A DNA stretch of 64,000 nucleotides from Firmicutes bacterium HGW-Firmicutes-1. GTDB taxonomy: Bacteria > Bacillota > Clostridia > Lachnospirales > Vallitaleaceae. The notes beneath the pieces are model-generated. The model made no database searches, was not told the origin of the DNA, and saw nothing but the letters and a program-made list of their open reading frames with translations. Made by a program: the position numbers and the translations under genes. The stretch covers positions 62,001 to 126,000 of the forward strand of contig PHAG01000004.1 of the NCBI GenBank assembly GCA_002841625.1, read 5' to 3'. Shown here in pieces: positions 25,137-34,438 of this stretch (the stretch's first letter is position 1; every line of letters starts with the position of its first letter).

Positions 25137-25604
25137 TTATATTTTATTAATAATAAAACGAATTTCTTTTAGAAATGCTTTCGTCTTTATTATTAACCAT
25201 TTTTCCCTTTTTTTCAAGCCCTTAGTTGTATTTTTAATAAAAATATGAATGGGTTTAGTAAGTATTCGTATGGGGCTAAGTATAAGTTTGATAACTTTGG
25301 AAATGATACGAGTTACCTTATTAACAATTAGAGAGCTTAATAGTCCAAAATAAAGTATTGCACCTAGGCTTAAGCCAATAAATATGAACCCTCTCATGAT
25401 TCCATCATTCGTATTGAATACATAACCAAATATAATGATTCCAGCAACAAACCAAAATAACAAGTCTTCTATGCCAATAGCTAGTTTCTCATGAGGCAAA
25501 AGTCTTCTAAATATTCGAATAAAATCATAAAACAGCCCTAGCAATCCACCAAATATTACTGCCCATGTGAATATGTATAATTGATCAATAACAAATATAT
25601 TCAT
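25137..25604 (-). CDS. yabQ: Spore cortex biosynthesis protein YabQ
   Basis: A membrane protein of about 155 residues with four hydrophobic segments in the first 105 residues (including FTWAVIFGGLLGLFYDFIR) and a basic C-terminal half. YabQ is needed for cortex formation and localises to the outer forespore membrane in Bacillus. The ATG at 25604 is preferred; an in-frame TTG at 25616 would overlap the yabP stop. A position next to yabP supports the call. Confidence 0.85.
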   Translation of the reverse strand: MNIFVIDQLYIFTWAVIFGGLLGLFYDFIRIFRRLLPHEKLAIGIEDLLFWFVAGIIIFGYVFNTNDGIMRGFIFIGLSLGAILYFGLLSSLIVNKVTRIISKVIKLILSPIRILTKPIHIFIKNTTKGLKKREKWLIIKTKAFLKEIRFIINKI

Positions 25605-25608
25605 ACTC

Positions 25609-25890
25609 TCAACCAAATAATCGACTTATTATGGATTTGCCCCCCCTTTTGTATGCTGTTTTATCATCGTATTCGATTCCCCCTATATCACCCGTTAAAC
25701 TCATCTCTCCGTTTTCTAAGTTTAATTGATTTACATGTAATGCTTCACCTTTAATTTCCAACATTCCCATATCCGTCTCAACAACAACGAGGGTTTCGTC
25801 AAAGGATACAACGTCTGATACCCCTGTAATAGACATTTCGTCTCTATTGGTTACAACTATTCTATGGTTGGTATATGAGCGATCTTCCAT
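25609..25890 (-). CDS. yabP: Sporulation protein YabP
   Basis: A 93-residue YabP/YqfC-family protein rich in short beta strands (HRIVVTNRDEMSITGV, VSFDETLVVVETDMG, LEIKGEALHV). In Bacillus it is made in the mother cell under sigma-E with yabQ and contributes to cortex assembly. The start at 25890 follows GAGAGGAGG by nine bases; the ATG at 25914 precedes that site and is less likely. Confidence 0.88.
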   Translation of the reverse strand: MEDRSYTNHRIVVTNRDEMSITGVSDVVSFDETLVVVETDMGMLEIKGEALHVNQLNLENGEMSLTGDIGGIEYDDKTAYKRGGKSIISRLFG

Positions 25891-25966
25891 ATTTGATAAC
25901 CTCCTCTCCTTCATATTTTATGACAACTTTAAGTAAATATGCATAAAGAGTGTTATCCCGGTGTCA

Positions 25967-26206
25967 TTAGATATACTTAAACATTTCCTTAGTCTCTTCT
26001 TTTCTAACCGTTTCTTTAACTGTTACTACTTCAACCTTAACTACCTTATTTCCAAAGTGAATTTCAATGATATCTCCCTCACTAACTGTAGCACTTGCCT
26101 TTGCAACCCTATCGTTTATAAATACTCTGCCACCATCACAAGCTTCGTTCGCAACAGTTCTTCTTTTTATCAATCTTGATACCTTTAAATATTTATCTAA
26201 TCTCAT
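25967..26206 (-). CDS. rqcP: S4-domain RNA-binding protein RqcP (Hsp15-like)
   Basis: 79 residues; the S4 fold covers residues 1-60 (MRLDKYLKVSRLIKRRTVANE...GGRVFINDRVAKASATV). In Bacillus the orthologue (YabO/RqcP) works with RqcH on stalled 50S subunits to add alanine tails. It is conserved upstream of yabP. AAGGTGAT precedes the ATG. Confidence 0.88.
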   Translation of the reverse strand: MRLDKYLKVSRLIKRRTVANEACDGGRVFINDRVAKASATVSEGDIIEIHFGNKVVKVEVVTVKETVRKEETKEMFKYI

Positions 26207-26260
26207 CCTATCACCTTCTTCATTTTTTTGTCGACTTTTGTATTTAATTTCCTAATTACA

Positions 26261-26364
26261 AGAAAATAGGCTGCGCCGCGTTAAAGAACTTTGTTATTTA
26301 TACGCCGAGTTAAAACCCTCGTTTCCTATTTGCCGCTTTTCCAATTGCTTATGCAGAACTTTCC
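26261..26364 (+). repeat. Dispersed intergenic repeat, family 1, copy C
   Basis: About 104 bp between the rqcP gene and the hup terminator. It has the left arm AGAAAATAGGCTGCGCCGC, an extra middle piece, GAGTTAAAACCCTCGTTTCC, GCCGCTTTTCC and the tail CAATTGCTTATGCAGAAC. It looks like two overlapping or recombined units. Confidence 0.7.
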
Positions 26365-26373
26365 TAATAAATG

Positions 26374-26428
26374 AAAAAAGGAGATATCCCGTAGTAGAAT
26401 AAAAATTCTACTGTGAGACATCCCCTTT
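26374..26428 (-). terminator. Terminator of the hup gene
   Basis: A long, slightly imperfect stem (AAAGGGGAT.TC... with GTAGAAT/ATTCTAC in its upper part) is followed by six T on the minus strand, 17 bp after the HU stop codon. Confidence 0.85.
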
Positions 26429-26444
26429 GTTTTCTTTGCTTTGA

Positions 26445-26723
26445 TTAACGTGCGTTAATAGAATCCTTTAAAGCTTTACCGGCTTTAAATCTAGGTGCTT
26501 TTGATGCAGCTATTTTCATAGGTTCGCCAGTTTGAGGGTTTCTACCTTCTCTAGCAGCTCTTTCAGATGTTTCAAAAGTTCCGAATCCCACCAATTGAAT
26601 TTTCTCGCCGTTTTTAAGTTCTTCAGATACTACATCGATAAATGCCTTTAATGCAGCTTCCACGTCTTTTTTACTTAATTCAGCCTTTGATGCCATAGCA
26701 GTTATTAATTCAGCCTTGTTCAT
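26445..26723 (-). CDS. hup: HU-family nucleoid protein
   Basis: A 92-residue HU protein with the family signature GFGTFETSERAAREGRNPQTG, whose arm inserts into the minor groove, and the C-terminal APRFKAGKALKD. It bends and compacts DNA as a homodimer. It has its own strong GGAGGAG site and terminator, consistent with high expression, and follows mazG by 25 bp. Confidence 0.96.
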   Translation of the reverse strand: MNKAELITAMASKAELSKKDVEAALKAFIDVVSEELKNGEKIQLVGFGTFETSERAAREGRNPQTGEPMKIAASKAPRFKAGKALKDSINAR

Positions 26724-26748
26724 TGAATAACTCCTCCTCTATAAATAA

Positions 26749-27555
26749 TTATTGTGTTATTTTGAACTCATCCCACAACTGATCCATTTCAATTATTGAG
26801 AGCTTGTCCAATTCAAATCCTTTATTTTGAGCCATTTCTTCAATGCCCTTAAATCTATTTATAAACTTTTCTATGCCATTTGTCAAGGAAATTTCGGGAT
26901 TTATTTCAAAAAACCTTGAAATATTGACGATTGAGAACAATATATCCCCATATTCACCCTCAATTTCATTTCTATCCCCACCCTCTAATGCTTCTTCAAA
27001 TTCCTTCAATTCTTCATATACTTTTTCATATGCAGCCTTATAATCCGGAAAATCAAAGCCTACTTCTGCTGCTTTTTTTTGAACTTTGTAGGCCCTAAGA
27101 AGTGCAGGCATTGCCTTCGGAACACTTTCAAGCTTATGTCCATGGGATAAATACTGTTTTTCTGACTTTTTTAGTTCTTCCCACTGCAACATAACTTGAT
27201 CTGCCGTTTCTACTTTCTCCTTCAAAAATACATGAGGATGTCTTCTAATCAGTTTCTCTGAAATTCCATGAATCACATCATCTAAGTTGAAATTTCCAAG
27301 ATCTTCAGCAATTTTACTATGAAACAAAACATGTAGCAACACATCTCCAAGCTCTTCTTTTAAATTAGCAACATCCTTATTATCAATTGCTTCGATAACT
27401 TCATAAGCTTCTTCCAGCGTACCACTTTTTAAGGACTCATGCGTTTGCTCCATATCCCAAGGACATCCACCTTCACCTCTTAAAATATCAATGATTTTTC
27501 TTAAGTCATCAAATTCATATTTCTCTTTATTTGACTGCCATTTTTCTATTTCCAC
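26749..27555 (-). CDS. mazG: Nucleoside triphosphate pyrophosphohydrolase MazG
   Basis: 268 residues with two MazG domains; the N-terminal one starts at CPWDMEQTHESL, and EELGDVLLHVLFHSKIAED and GEYGDILFSIVN carry the ExxD metal-binding helices. It hydrolyses non-canonical or excess NTPs to NMP and pyrophosphate. The start appears to be a GTG without a clear ribosome site, so the first residues are uncertain. It lies between spoVT and hup as in other spore formers. Confidence 0.93.
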   Translation of the reverse strand: MEIEKWQSNKEKYEFDDLRKIIDILRGEGGCPWDMEQTHESLKSGTLEEAYEVIEAIDNKDVANLKEELGDVLLHVLFHSKIAEDLGNFNLDDVIHGISEKLIRRHPHVFLKEKVETADQVMLQWEELKKSEKQYLSHGHKLESVPKAMPALLRAYKVQKKAAEVGFDFPDYKAAYEKVYEELKEFEEALEGGDRNEIEGEYGDILFSIVNISRFFEINPEISLTNGIEKFINRFKGIEEMAQNKGFELDKLSIIEMDQLWDEFKITQ

Positions 27556-27663
27556 TCGTATTCACCACTCTACACTTTACTTTTAGTCAAGGTTGCAAAA
27601 CCTACGCATTCCATTCGTTAAATTATAATACCATCTTCACAAGAATGCCGCAATCCCCTTTAA

Positions 27664-27696
27664 TAAAAAAATAAAGCAACTTGTATTCGTCGCTTT
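27664..27696 (-). terminator. Terminator after spoVT
   Basis: An 8-bp stem AAAGCGAC/GTTGCTTT (one G-U pair), then ATTTTTTT on the minus strand. Confidence 0.75.
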
Positions 27697-27706
27697 ATCT
27701 ACTCCT

Positions 27707-28258
27707 TTATTGTTCCATTTGCTTGCCTAAAAATCCCGCTGCCGAATGAGCCAGTTTAGTTTCTACTTCACCCATCCTCAACTTATTATCCTTACTTAAG
27801 AAAACAACCGCACCAATTGCATCACCTTCTGAAATGATCGGCGTAATAACCTCAGAAGTATAATCTCTCTCACTTGTATCAAACAAAATATCAATGAATT
27901 TCTTTTCATCAACACTTGCAACTATCGTTTCTCTATCATTTATGGCTACTTCTAACTCTTTACTAATCTGTTTCTCTAAAAATTCTCTTTTAGAACCCCC
28001 AGAAACAGCTATTATTTGATCCTTATCAGATATACAAATAATGTGTCCTGTTGTTTGGGCTAATGCCTCCGCATATTGTTTTGCAAAGGAACCCAACTCA
28101 CCAATTGGAGAGTATTTCTTTAGTATAATTTCGCCGTCCTTATCAGTAAAAATTTCTAATGGGTCACCTTCTCTTATCCTCAAAGTTCTTCTTATTTCTT
28201 TAGGAACAACTACTCTTCCTAAATCATCTATTCTTCGTACGATTCCTGTAGCTTTCAT
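27707..28258 (-). CDS. spoVT: Stage V sporulation regulator SpoVT
   Basis: 183 residues. The N-terminal AbrB-type swapped-hairpin DNA-binding domain (MKATGIVRRIDDLGRVVVPKEIRR) and a C-terminal GAF-like domain (~60-180) are both complete. It regulates sigma-G dependent forespore genes. The start at 28258 follows AAGGAGG by seven bases and matches the family; a 29-residue upstream extension to 28345 is out of character. Confidence 0.95.
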   Translation of the reverse strand: MKATGIVRRIDDLGRVVVPKEIRRTLRIREGDPLEIFTDKDGEIILKKYSPIGELGSFAKQYAEALAQTTGHIICISDKDQIIAVSGGSKREFLEKQISKELEVAINDRETIVASVDEKKFIDILFDTSERDYTSEVITPIISEGDAIGAVVFLSKDNKLRMGEVETKLAHSAAGFLGKQMEQ

Positions 28259-28418
28259 AGTGATTTCCTCCTTATTTGTCTTACTAAACTGTCCATAATT
28301 ATTATGTGTCAAAAATACTAAAATATTCATTTTGGAGGAAGACACACTAATATAATAATTACCAAAAGAAACATGTTATAGTTTAAAATATTTAATCGCG
28401 GTTTTTCCATACAATAAT

Positions 28419-28442
28419 AAAAGCGTTCAAATGAACGCTTTT
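28419..28442. terminator. Terminator after the prsA-like gene
   Basis: A perfect stem AAAAGCGTTC/GAACGCTTTT with a 4-base loop, T-rich on both sides, 12 bp after the stop codon. Confidence 0.8.
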
Positions 28443-28453
28443 TGTTGTTAACT

Positions 28454-29548
28454 TTAAAATAAACTCAATGTTTCCCATGGTTCATTTTTTAATTCTATTT
28501 TTGTTTCTTTTATCCATTCTTCATAAATCTCATTAAAAGCTTGTTGTTTTAAGGTTGCGATAGCATCTTCTCTTAATGTTTCCTCCCAAAGCTTAAATTC
28601 GGCTTCATAATCAGAAATCTCTTGCTCTGTGGGTGTCTCTATCGCTAATAACTTAAAGATATGATATCCATACTCTGTTTTAATTACCTCACTAATTTGC
28701 CCAATTTTTAGATTTTCAAGTGAAGCTTTAAGTTCATCACTTAACAATACTATCGAAATCTTATATTCTCCATTTGAGTCTTTTTCAGCCTCTTCGGAAT
28801 ATTGGTTGATTAATGCACTAAAATCATGGCCATCTTTTGCCAATTTATAAGCTTCTTGTGCTTTTTCATAAGCTTTTTTCTGCGCTTCTTCTGGTAAAGG
28901 TACCAGTTCATCATTTGTATTTAATTCTGCCGTATTCGCAAGAATATGTTGAACTACTGATAAGGTTAATATTTCTTTTGTATCATAATTGATTAGCTTA
29001 GAATAATTTGCATCCAATAGCATAGTTTCAACAATTTGTTCTTCACTCGGTACATACTTACTATTTATCGAATCAGAAACCTCTGTAGCCAATCTAAAAT
29101 CCAAAAAAACATTTTCAACAATTTGTTTTGTAATGCCGTACTTATCAACAATCTCTTCGGGAATTTCTTCATAATAATCTATTGCAATTTTTTTAGTATC
29201 TTCAACTACTGCATCTTCTAACTTAATTCCTAAGGTACTCGATTTTTTTCCAAGAATCTTATTTTTTATTAGATTATCATATGCCTGTTTCTTCGCAACC
29301 TGATCAGGTGGTATTCCTCCAGTAAAATCCTCTTTTGGAATCTCCCAAACTTCAGTTCCTCCTAATTCTTCAAAATCCTCTTTGACCTGTAAAAAATATA
29401 TCATCACTTCAGCAGCTATTATCTTCTCACCGTCGATGACAACAATAGCTTGGGACTTTTGACTATTTTTTGTGACATTACAGCCAGAAAAAACTATCAT
29501 GATGATCAATACAATAATCCATTTAGTCCAATGCTTTTGCGCCTTCAT
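28454..29548 (-). CDS. PrsA/SurA-type peptidyl-prolyl isomerase lipoprotein
   Basis: An exported foldase: a signal peptide with lipobox VFSGC, a SurA-N-like region (~40-190) and a parvulin rotamase domain (~200-325; QHILANTAELN, INQYSEE, GQISEVIKTEYGYHIFKL). It is lipid-anchored outside the membrane and helps exported proteins fold. The start at 29548 follows GGAG by eight bases. It lies downstream of mfd, as in many Clostridia. Confidence 0.9.
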   Translation of the reverse strand: MKAQKHWTKWIIVLIIMIVFSGCNVTKNSQKSQAIVVIDGEKIIAAEVMIYFLQVKEDFEELGGTEVWEIPKEDFTGGIPPDQVAKKQAYDNLIKNKILGKKSSTLGIKLEDAVVEDTKKIAIDYYEEIPEEIVDKYGITKQIVENVFLDFRLATEVSDSINSKYVPSEEQIVETMLLDANYSKLINYDTKEILTLSVVQHILANTAELNTNDELVPLPEEAQKKAYEKAQEAYKLAKDGHDFSALINQYSEEAEKDSNGEYKISIVLLSDELKASLENLKIGQISEVIKTEYGYHIFKLLAIETPTEQEISDYEAEFKLWEETLREDAIATLKQQAFNEIYEEWIKETKIELKNEPWETLSLF

Positions 29549-29620
29549 ACTACACACTCCAATTTTTTAATTCCATTACAATTGACATCTTTGTACATAT
29601 ACTATTATACTTTTCTTTCA

Positions 29621-32600
29621 TTAATCATTCAAACTTTTTATACGCTGTAATAAATTCTTAATCTGTCTGAATACTTGCTTCTTTTCGTCCTTTTTAACTG
29701 ACAGTATAAAGCATATCTTTTCATTGACGGTAAATTTAAGTTTTTTACCATACTCTTTAACCAATTCCGGAATCTTTTCTGGATTAAGTGTTGCATCTTT
29801 ACTAATCTCAAAAATATATTCTTCCCCTTTTTGTTCAACTGACATCATATCAAGCTCATTTGCCAACGCCTTAATGAGCGCTATCTCTAATAAATTAACT
29901 ACAACTCTTGGTAATTCACCATATCTGTCGGTCAATTCGTCATGTACATCCATATAATCCTCTTCTTTTTCTATGGATGCAATCTTTTTATATGCTTCAA
30001 TTTTCCTAATTTCGTCCTTAATGTACTTTTTAGGAATGTAAGCATCCACATCAATATTAATCGTGGTTTCAATTTTTTCTTTATCAGGATGATCGCTCAT
30101 TTTATGAAGTGCTTGCTCTAATAACCTACAATACAAATCATATCCAACTGCATCTAAATGACCGTGCTGTTTTTCTCCTAATATATTGCCTGCCCCTCTT
30201 ATTTCTAAGTCTCTCATGGCAATCTTAAAGCCTGAACCGAATTCAGTAAATTGTTTAATTGCTTGTAGTCTTTTTTCTGCAACCTCTTGAAGAACTTTAT
30301 CTTTCTTATACATTAAATAGGCATATGCCACTCTATTTGACCTTCCAACCCGTCCTCTTAACTGATAAAGTTGTGATAATCCCATTCTATCAGCATCCTG
30401 AATAATGATCGTGTTTACATTTTGTATATCTAAGCCCGTTTCAATAATCGTAGTAGATACTAGCACATCAATTTCTCCATTGATAAATTCTACCATCATA
30501 TTTTCCAGTTCTCGCTCACTCATTTGTCCATGGGCATATGCAACCTTCGCTTCAGGCACGAGCATAGAAATATGATGCGCAATCTCATCAATATTCTTTA
30601 CTCGATTGTAAACGTAATATACTTGCCCATTCCTACCAATTTCACGATAAATGGCATCTTTAATCAATTGTTCGTTGTGCTCTAACACATAGGTTTGTAT
30701 CGGATGTCTTTCTTCCGGTGGTTCTTCTAACGTACTCATATCTCTAATTCCCACCATACTCATATGTAGAGTTCTAGGAATAGGTGTAGCCGTTAAAGTT
30801 AAAACATCAATATTTTCTTTAAGCTTCTTAATCTTTTCTTTATGAGATACTCCAAAACGTTGTTCTTCATCAACAATAAGTAACCCAAGGTTTTTAAATT
30901 TTACATCCATAGAAATAATTCTATGTGTCCCAATTACAATATCAACTAAGCCCTTATTTAAATCCTCAATGATCACCTTTTGATCTTTTGGACTCTTGAA
31001 TCTAGAAAGCATTTCTACCCTTACCGGAAAATCCTTCATACGTTGTAGAAAATTATTAAAATGTTGTTGTGCTAATATCGTAGTAGGTACCAAATAGGCC
31101 ACTTGCTTGCCATCCTGAACAGCTTTGAAAGCAGCTCTAATTGCAACTTCTGTCTTACCATACCCAACATCACCACAAATTAATCGATCCATTATTTTAT
31201 TGCTTTCCATGTCCCTCTTCGTATCTTCAATTGCACTTATTTGGTCGTCTGTTTCGTCATATGGAAACATTTCTTCGAACTCTCTTTGCCATAAGGTATC
31301 CTTGCTATAAATAAAACCTTTTCCGATCTCTCTCTTTGCATAAAGCTCAATCAAATCTTTAGCAAGCACCTCAACCTCTGATTTTACTCTTGCCTTGGTT
31401 TTTTTCCACTCATTTGTTCCAAGCTTATTAAGCTTTGGTTTTTTTCCCTCTACGCCAATATATTTTTGTATTGCATTAAGCTGATTTGTGGTTATATATA
31501 AATTTCCTCCATCTTGATAAGAAATCTTAATGAAGTCCTTACTAATCCCATCTATTTCAATTTTTTCAATCCCTCTAAATACACCTATTCCGTGATTTTC
31601 ATGAACAATATAATCTCCAACCTTAAGGTCAGTAAAGCTATCTAACTTCCTTCCCTCTTTGAATTTCTTTTGTCTTGCTTTTTTCTTTTTCTTACCACCA
31701 ATTTCAGTTTCTGAAAGAACTACAAATTTAGCCTGTGGGTATTCAAATCCCTTATGAAGACTTCCATAGCTTACCGTTACAATCCCATTTTTAAGGGGTT
31801 CATCTAAGGATTTTGAGAACTTTGCTTGAATATTATTTTCCAGGAGTAGATTGCTCATTCTTTCTGCCCGCGTATAAGAAGCACTCAAAAGTACGATTTG
31901 ATACTCATTTTTCACAAAATAATTCAAGTCATTTTTAAGCATTTCAAAGTTATTGTGATAAGGGCTTATCGTCTTCATAGAAAATTCTATCGGTGTATGC
32001 CATTTCATAAAATGTATTTTTTGCATTAAAGTACTCATAAGCACCCTTTTATGCGTTTCCAATTTCGTAACGACTGCATTCAGATCATGAACTACCTCTA
32101 ACTGCCTCTTTAGCAAGTATCCTTTTTCAAATCTGCCTTTAATGCTTTCCTCTAATTCATGTTTAATAGAATCCCATCGTTCTTTAATTCTAACGGGTTC
32201 GTCAACAAAAACCATTGGATCAATAAAATAATCAATGATTGAGCAAAGTTCCTCGTAGTAATAATTCATATACCCTTCGATACCATTAAAGTTTCCGAGG
32301 TTTTCAACCTTAGCCAATACTTCGTTGGTCACTTTTTTAAGTCTATTTGCTTCCTCGTCTTGTCCTAATTTAGAAAAATTTCTTATCATTTCCTCAGAGT
32401 CTAATTTTATTCTTGAAATTGCTAAACTGATGGATTCATCTGTTACAACGATTTCTCTTGCAGGTAAAACCATAATCAATTCTTTGTTTTCTATTGACCT
32501 TTGACTTTCAGGATTTACCAATCTAATGGAATCGATTTCATCATCAAATAATTCTATTCTAAACAGATTATCTTCATTAACTGGGTAAATATCAATAATA

Positions 32601-33127
32601 CCTCCCCTAACAGAAAATTGACCTTTTGCATCAACCTGATCATTTCTTTCGTATCCCATATAGGTAAGTTGTTTCGAAAGACTAGGTATATTTAAAGTGC
32701 CTCCCACCTTAAAGCTAAGTGTATTCTCCAAAAAAATATCCTTATGAATAATGGGATCCATCAATGCTTCAATAGAAATTACTACAGTAATCTTGTCTCC
32801 ATCTAATATCCTTTTGATTACTTTAAGCCTCTCTCTAACAATATCGTTGCTATGAACATCTGCGCTATAAAAAATGATATCCTTTGATGGATACAGCATT
32901 ACCTGCTCTCCTTCAAAGAACTTCATATCCTCTTCGATTTCTTTTGCTCTAATGTCATTATAGGTTATTATGAGTTTTATGTTTTTATTTCCTAGTGCGT
33001 GCATTAAGTGACTTTTTGCTGAATCTGCCACGCCCGAAATACATGTTGGCTCTTTATCGTATTTGATTTTCTTTGTAGCACTTTCAAAAGCCTCTAATTT
33101 CATTAACGGACTAATCAATCCATTCAT
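29621..33127 (-). CDS. mfd: Transcription-repair coupling factor Mfd
   Basis: Full-length at 1168 residues. UvrB-homology D1/D2 modules at the N-terminus, an RNA polymerase-interacting domain around residue 490-560 ([17 protein letters not shown]), helicase motifs ([18 protein letters not shown]) and the TRG motor region, and a C-terminal TRCF domain. It removes stalled RNA polymerase and recruits UvrA. A strong AAGGAG site precedes the ATG. Confidence 0.97.
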   Translation of the reverse strand: MNGLISPLMKLEAFESATKKIKYDKEPTCISGVADSAKSHLMHALGNKNIKLIITYNDIRAKEIEEDMKFFEGEQVMLYPSKDIIFYSADVHSNDIVRERLKVIKRILDGDKITVVISIEALMDPIIHKDIFLENTLSFKVGGTLNIPSLSKQLTYMGYERNDQVDAKGQFSVRGGIIDIYPVNEDNLFRIELFDDEIDSIRLVNPESQRSIENKELIMVLPAREIVVTDESISLAISRIKLDSEEMIRNFSKLGQDEEANRLKKVTNEVLAKVENLGNFNGIEGYMNYYYEELCSIIDYFIDPMVFVDEPVRIKERWDSIKHELEESIKGRFEKGYLLKRQLEVVHDLNAVVTKLETHKRVLMSTLMQKIHFMKWHTPIEFSMKTISPYHNNFEMLKNDLNYFVKNEYQIVLLSASYTRAERMSNLLLENNIQAKFSKSLDEPLKNGIVTVSYGSLHKGFEYPQAKFVVLSETEIGGKKKKKARQKKFKEGRKLDSFTDLKVGDYIVHENHGIGVFRGIEKIEIDGISKDFIKISYQDGGNLYITTNQLNAIQKYIGVEGKKPKLNKLGTNEWKKTKARVKSEVEVLAKDLIELYAKREIGKGFIYSKDTLWQREFEEMFPYDETDDQISAIEDTKRDMESNKIMDRLICGDVGYGKTEVAIRAAFKAVQDGKQVAYLVPTTILAQQHFNNFLQRMKDFPVRVEMLSRFKSPKDQKVIIEDLNKGLVDIVIGTHRIISMDVKFKNLGLLIVDEEQRFGVSHKEKIKKLKENIDVLTLTATPIPRTLHMSMVGIRDMSTLEEPPEERHPIQTYVLEHNEQLIKDAIYREIGRNGQVYYVYNRVKNIDEIAHHISMLVPEAKVAYAHGQMSERELENMMVEFINGEIDVLVSTTIIETGLDIQNVNTIIIQDADRMGLSQLYQLRGRVGRSNRVAYAYLMYKKDKVLQEVAEKRLQAIKQFTEFGSGFKIAMRDLEIRGAGNILGEKQHGHLDAVGYDLYCRLLEQALHKMSDHPDKEKIETTINIDVDAYIPKKYIKDEIRKIEAYKKIASIEKEEDYMDVHDELTDRYGELPRVVVNLLEIALIKALANELDMMSVEQKGEEYIFEISKDATLNPEKIPELVKEYGKKLKFTVNEKICFILSVKKDEKKQVFRQIKNLLQRIKSLND

Positions 33128-33199
33128 CTTGTCACTCCTTATTCATCTAACTATGCTATCTCATTCCTATTATAGTCTATTGAAAAAATATTTCAACCC

Positions 33200-33240
33200 A
33201 AAAAAAAGCTCCAAGGCACTTGAGGAATGCCAAAGAGCTT
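33200..33240 (-). terminator. Terminator of the transglutaminase-like gene
   Basis: An imperfect stem AAGCTC.TTGGCA with TGCC.TGGAGCTT and a 9-base loop, then eight T on the minus strand, 15 bp after the stop codon. Confidence 0.85.
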
Positions 33241-33254
33241 GGGGCCTAATTAAA

Positions 33255-34112
33255 TTAAAACTCTAAATCGGTAGTATATTGATTTTTGGATTTTTCCATT
33301 GAGTACTTCTTTTGATGATCATACATATATGCATCATAAGTTGTATCTACTGTAATCCATCTTTTCTCACCGGAAATATATATTTCATTCCACGCATGAT
33401 AAACATCAGTTGTTGTTGATTCACCCTTAATTAGTTTCGTAGGTATCCCTTGGCTTCTTAACATAGCCGCTAGAAGTACCGAATAATCAAAACAAATACC
33501 TTTTTCATCCCGTAATATCTGATCAATATCTGGCAAGTAATCATAGGATAACTCTTCAATTTTTTTATAATCATAATCTACATTTTTTACAACATAGGAA
33601 TATAACACATCAATTTTTTCTTTTTCAGTTAATTTACTTGAATTGTTTTTTGTTTTCGCTATTTTTTTCTTCCCAGCATCATCTATCAACTTTTTAGCTA
33701 GAATAATTGCAGCATCATCTGAGAACCATTGAACTTGTTGGGTTGAAGCAAGAAAAACATCGTTTGCAGCTTTCACTACAACGTCACCAGATTCTGAATA
33801 AACATTTTTATATTTAGAACCAGTTGTATTTTCGTATATTTTTACTGTATATTTACCGTTTCCTAATTGTAATGGATAGTTCACATAGTCTTTACCATTG
33901 GCAACATTATAAGTGTACTTTTTCTCTCCACTTTGTATAACTAGCTTTGATTTAATCTTAATCCCAGTATTCATTAGAACTTTGACAATACCATTACTAC
34001 TATAACTAAAGTCAACGTCATACGCCAAAACATCTTTCGCTACGATGTCAACATTAAATATGCTTGTTATGAATACAATTGTCAATAAAAATACATTGAT
34101 CTTGCTTTTCAT
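33255..34112 (-). CDS. Secreted transglutaminase-like protein under tandem c-di-GMP riboswitches
   Basis: 285 residues: an N-terminal signal peptide (~1-26), a beta-rich middle, and a transglutaminase-like papain fold (~150-275). GICFDYSVLLAAMLRSQGIPTKLI carries the Cys, VYHAWNEIYI the His and TVDTTYDA the Asp. Such domains act as proteases, transglutaminases or carbohydrate-associated modules at the surface; no LPXTG sorting signal is visible. The ATG is preceded by GAAGGAGTG, which is the end of the second riboswitch. A sortase gene lies upstream on the same strand. Confidence 0.88.
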   Translation of the reverse strand: MKSKINVFLLTIVFITSIFNVDIVAKDVLAYDVDFSYSSNGIVKVLMNTGIKIKSKLVIQSGEKKYTYNVANGKDYVNYPLQLGNGKYTVKIYENTTGSKYKNVYSESGDVVVKAANDVFLASTQQVQWFSDDAAIILAKKLIDDAGKKKIAKTKNNSSKLTEKEKIDVLYSYVVKNVDYDYKKIEELSYDYLPDIDQILRDEKGICFDYSVLLAAMLRSQGIPTKLIKGESTTTDVYHAWNEIYISGEKRWITVDTTYDAYMYDHQKKYSMEKSKNQYTTDLEF

Positions 34113-34119
34113 AAGAACA

Positions 34120-34208
34120 CTCCTTCGGCAACCGGCTACAATTCAAATAAATGAAAGGTCCTATGGTTTTGCGTCCCTATCTTTCAATAGGTTTGCCCTT
34201 ATCGGTAA
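34120..34208 (-). promoter_or_regulatory. c-di-GMP-I (GEMM) riboswitch, gene-proximal copy
   Basis: On the minus strand the conserved GEMM-I elements appear in order: GGGCAAACC, a GAAA-capped stem (CTAT/ATAG), GGGACGCAAAACC, a second hairpin with CATAGGACC, and TAGCCGGTTGCCG. The G that contacts the ligand in GGGCAAACC is kept, arguing for c-di-GMP rather than cGAMP. The 3' end runs into GAAGGAGTG, so folding can hide or expose the ribosome site. Confidence 0.9.
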
Positions 34209-34225
34209 GTAACAAATAAAAAAAC

Positions 34226-34308
34226 TCCCTTTCGGTAGCTAGGCTGCCATATTAAAGGCCCTGTAGCTTTGCGTCCCAACCTTTCGATTGGTTTGCTATT
34301 ATCGGTGA
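34226..34308 (-). promoter_or_regulatory. c-di-GMP-I (GEMM) riboswitch, promoter-proximal copy
   Basis: Same order of elements: TAGCAAACC, CCAAT-CGAAA-GGTTGG, GACGCAAAGC, a second hairpin, and CCTAGCTACCG. The 3' end forms a CTACC-GAAA-GGGAG hairpin directly followed by seven T, which could act as an intrinsic terminator. This copy may therefore work on transcription and the next one on translation. The two aptamers are 17 bases apart. Confidence 0.9.
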
Positions 34309-34357
34309 AAGTACCAAAATTTGCTTATATTAAATTATTATATTTATTGACAGTATC

Positions 34358-34386
34358 AGTGTACCACAGATTGTAACTTTATGCAA
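34358..34386 (-). promoter_or_regulatory. Promoter of the riboswitch-controlled gene
   Basis: Minus strand: TTGCAT (34386-34381), 17 bases, and extended -10 TGGTACACT (hexamer 34363-34358). Transcription from about 34351 gives a 240-base leader carrying both aptamers. Confidence 0.55.
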
Positions 34387-34392
34387 GTATAT

Positions 34393-34432
34393 TTTTCAAT
34401 ATACCATAAATTTTTTCAATATACCATAAATT
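34393..34432. repeat. Tandem 20-bp direct repeat upstream of the promoter
   Basis: Two exact head-to-tail copies of a 20-bp unit containing CAATATACCATAAA. They lie immediately upstream of the -35 and directly after the sortase stop codon, a possible activator- or repressor-binding array. Confidence 0.7.
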
Positions 34433-34438
34433 TCCACT

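Noticed and set aside
34393-34432. Possible start of a CRISPR or satellite array
   Set aside because: Just two 20-bp units with no spacer; more like a protein-binding site.
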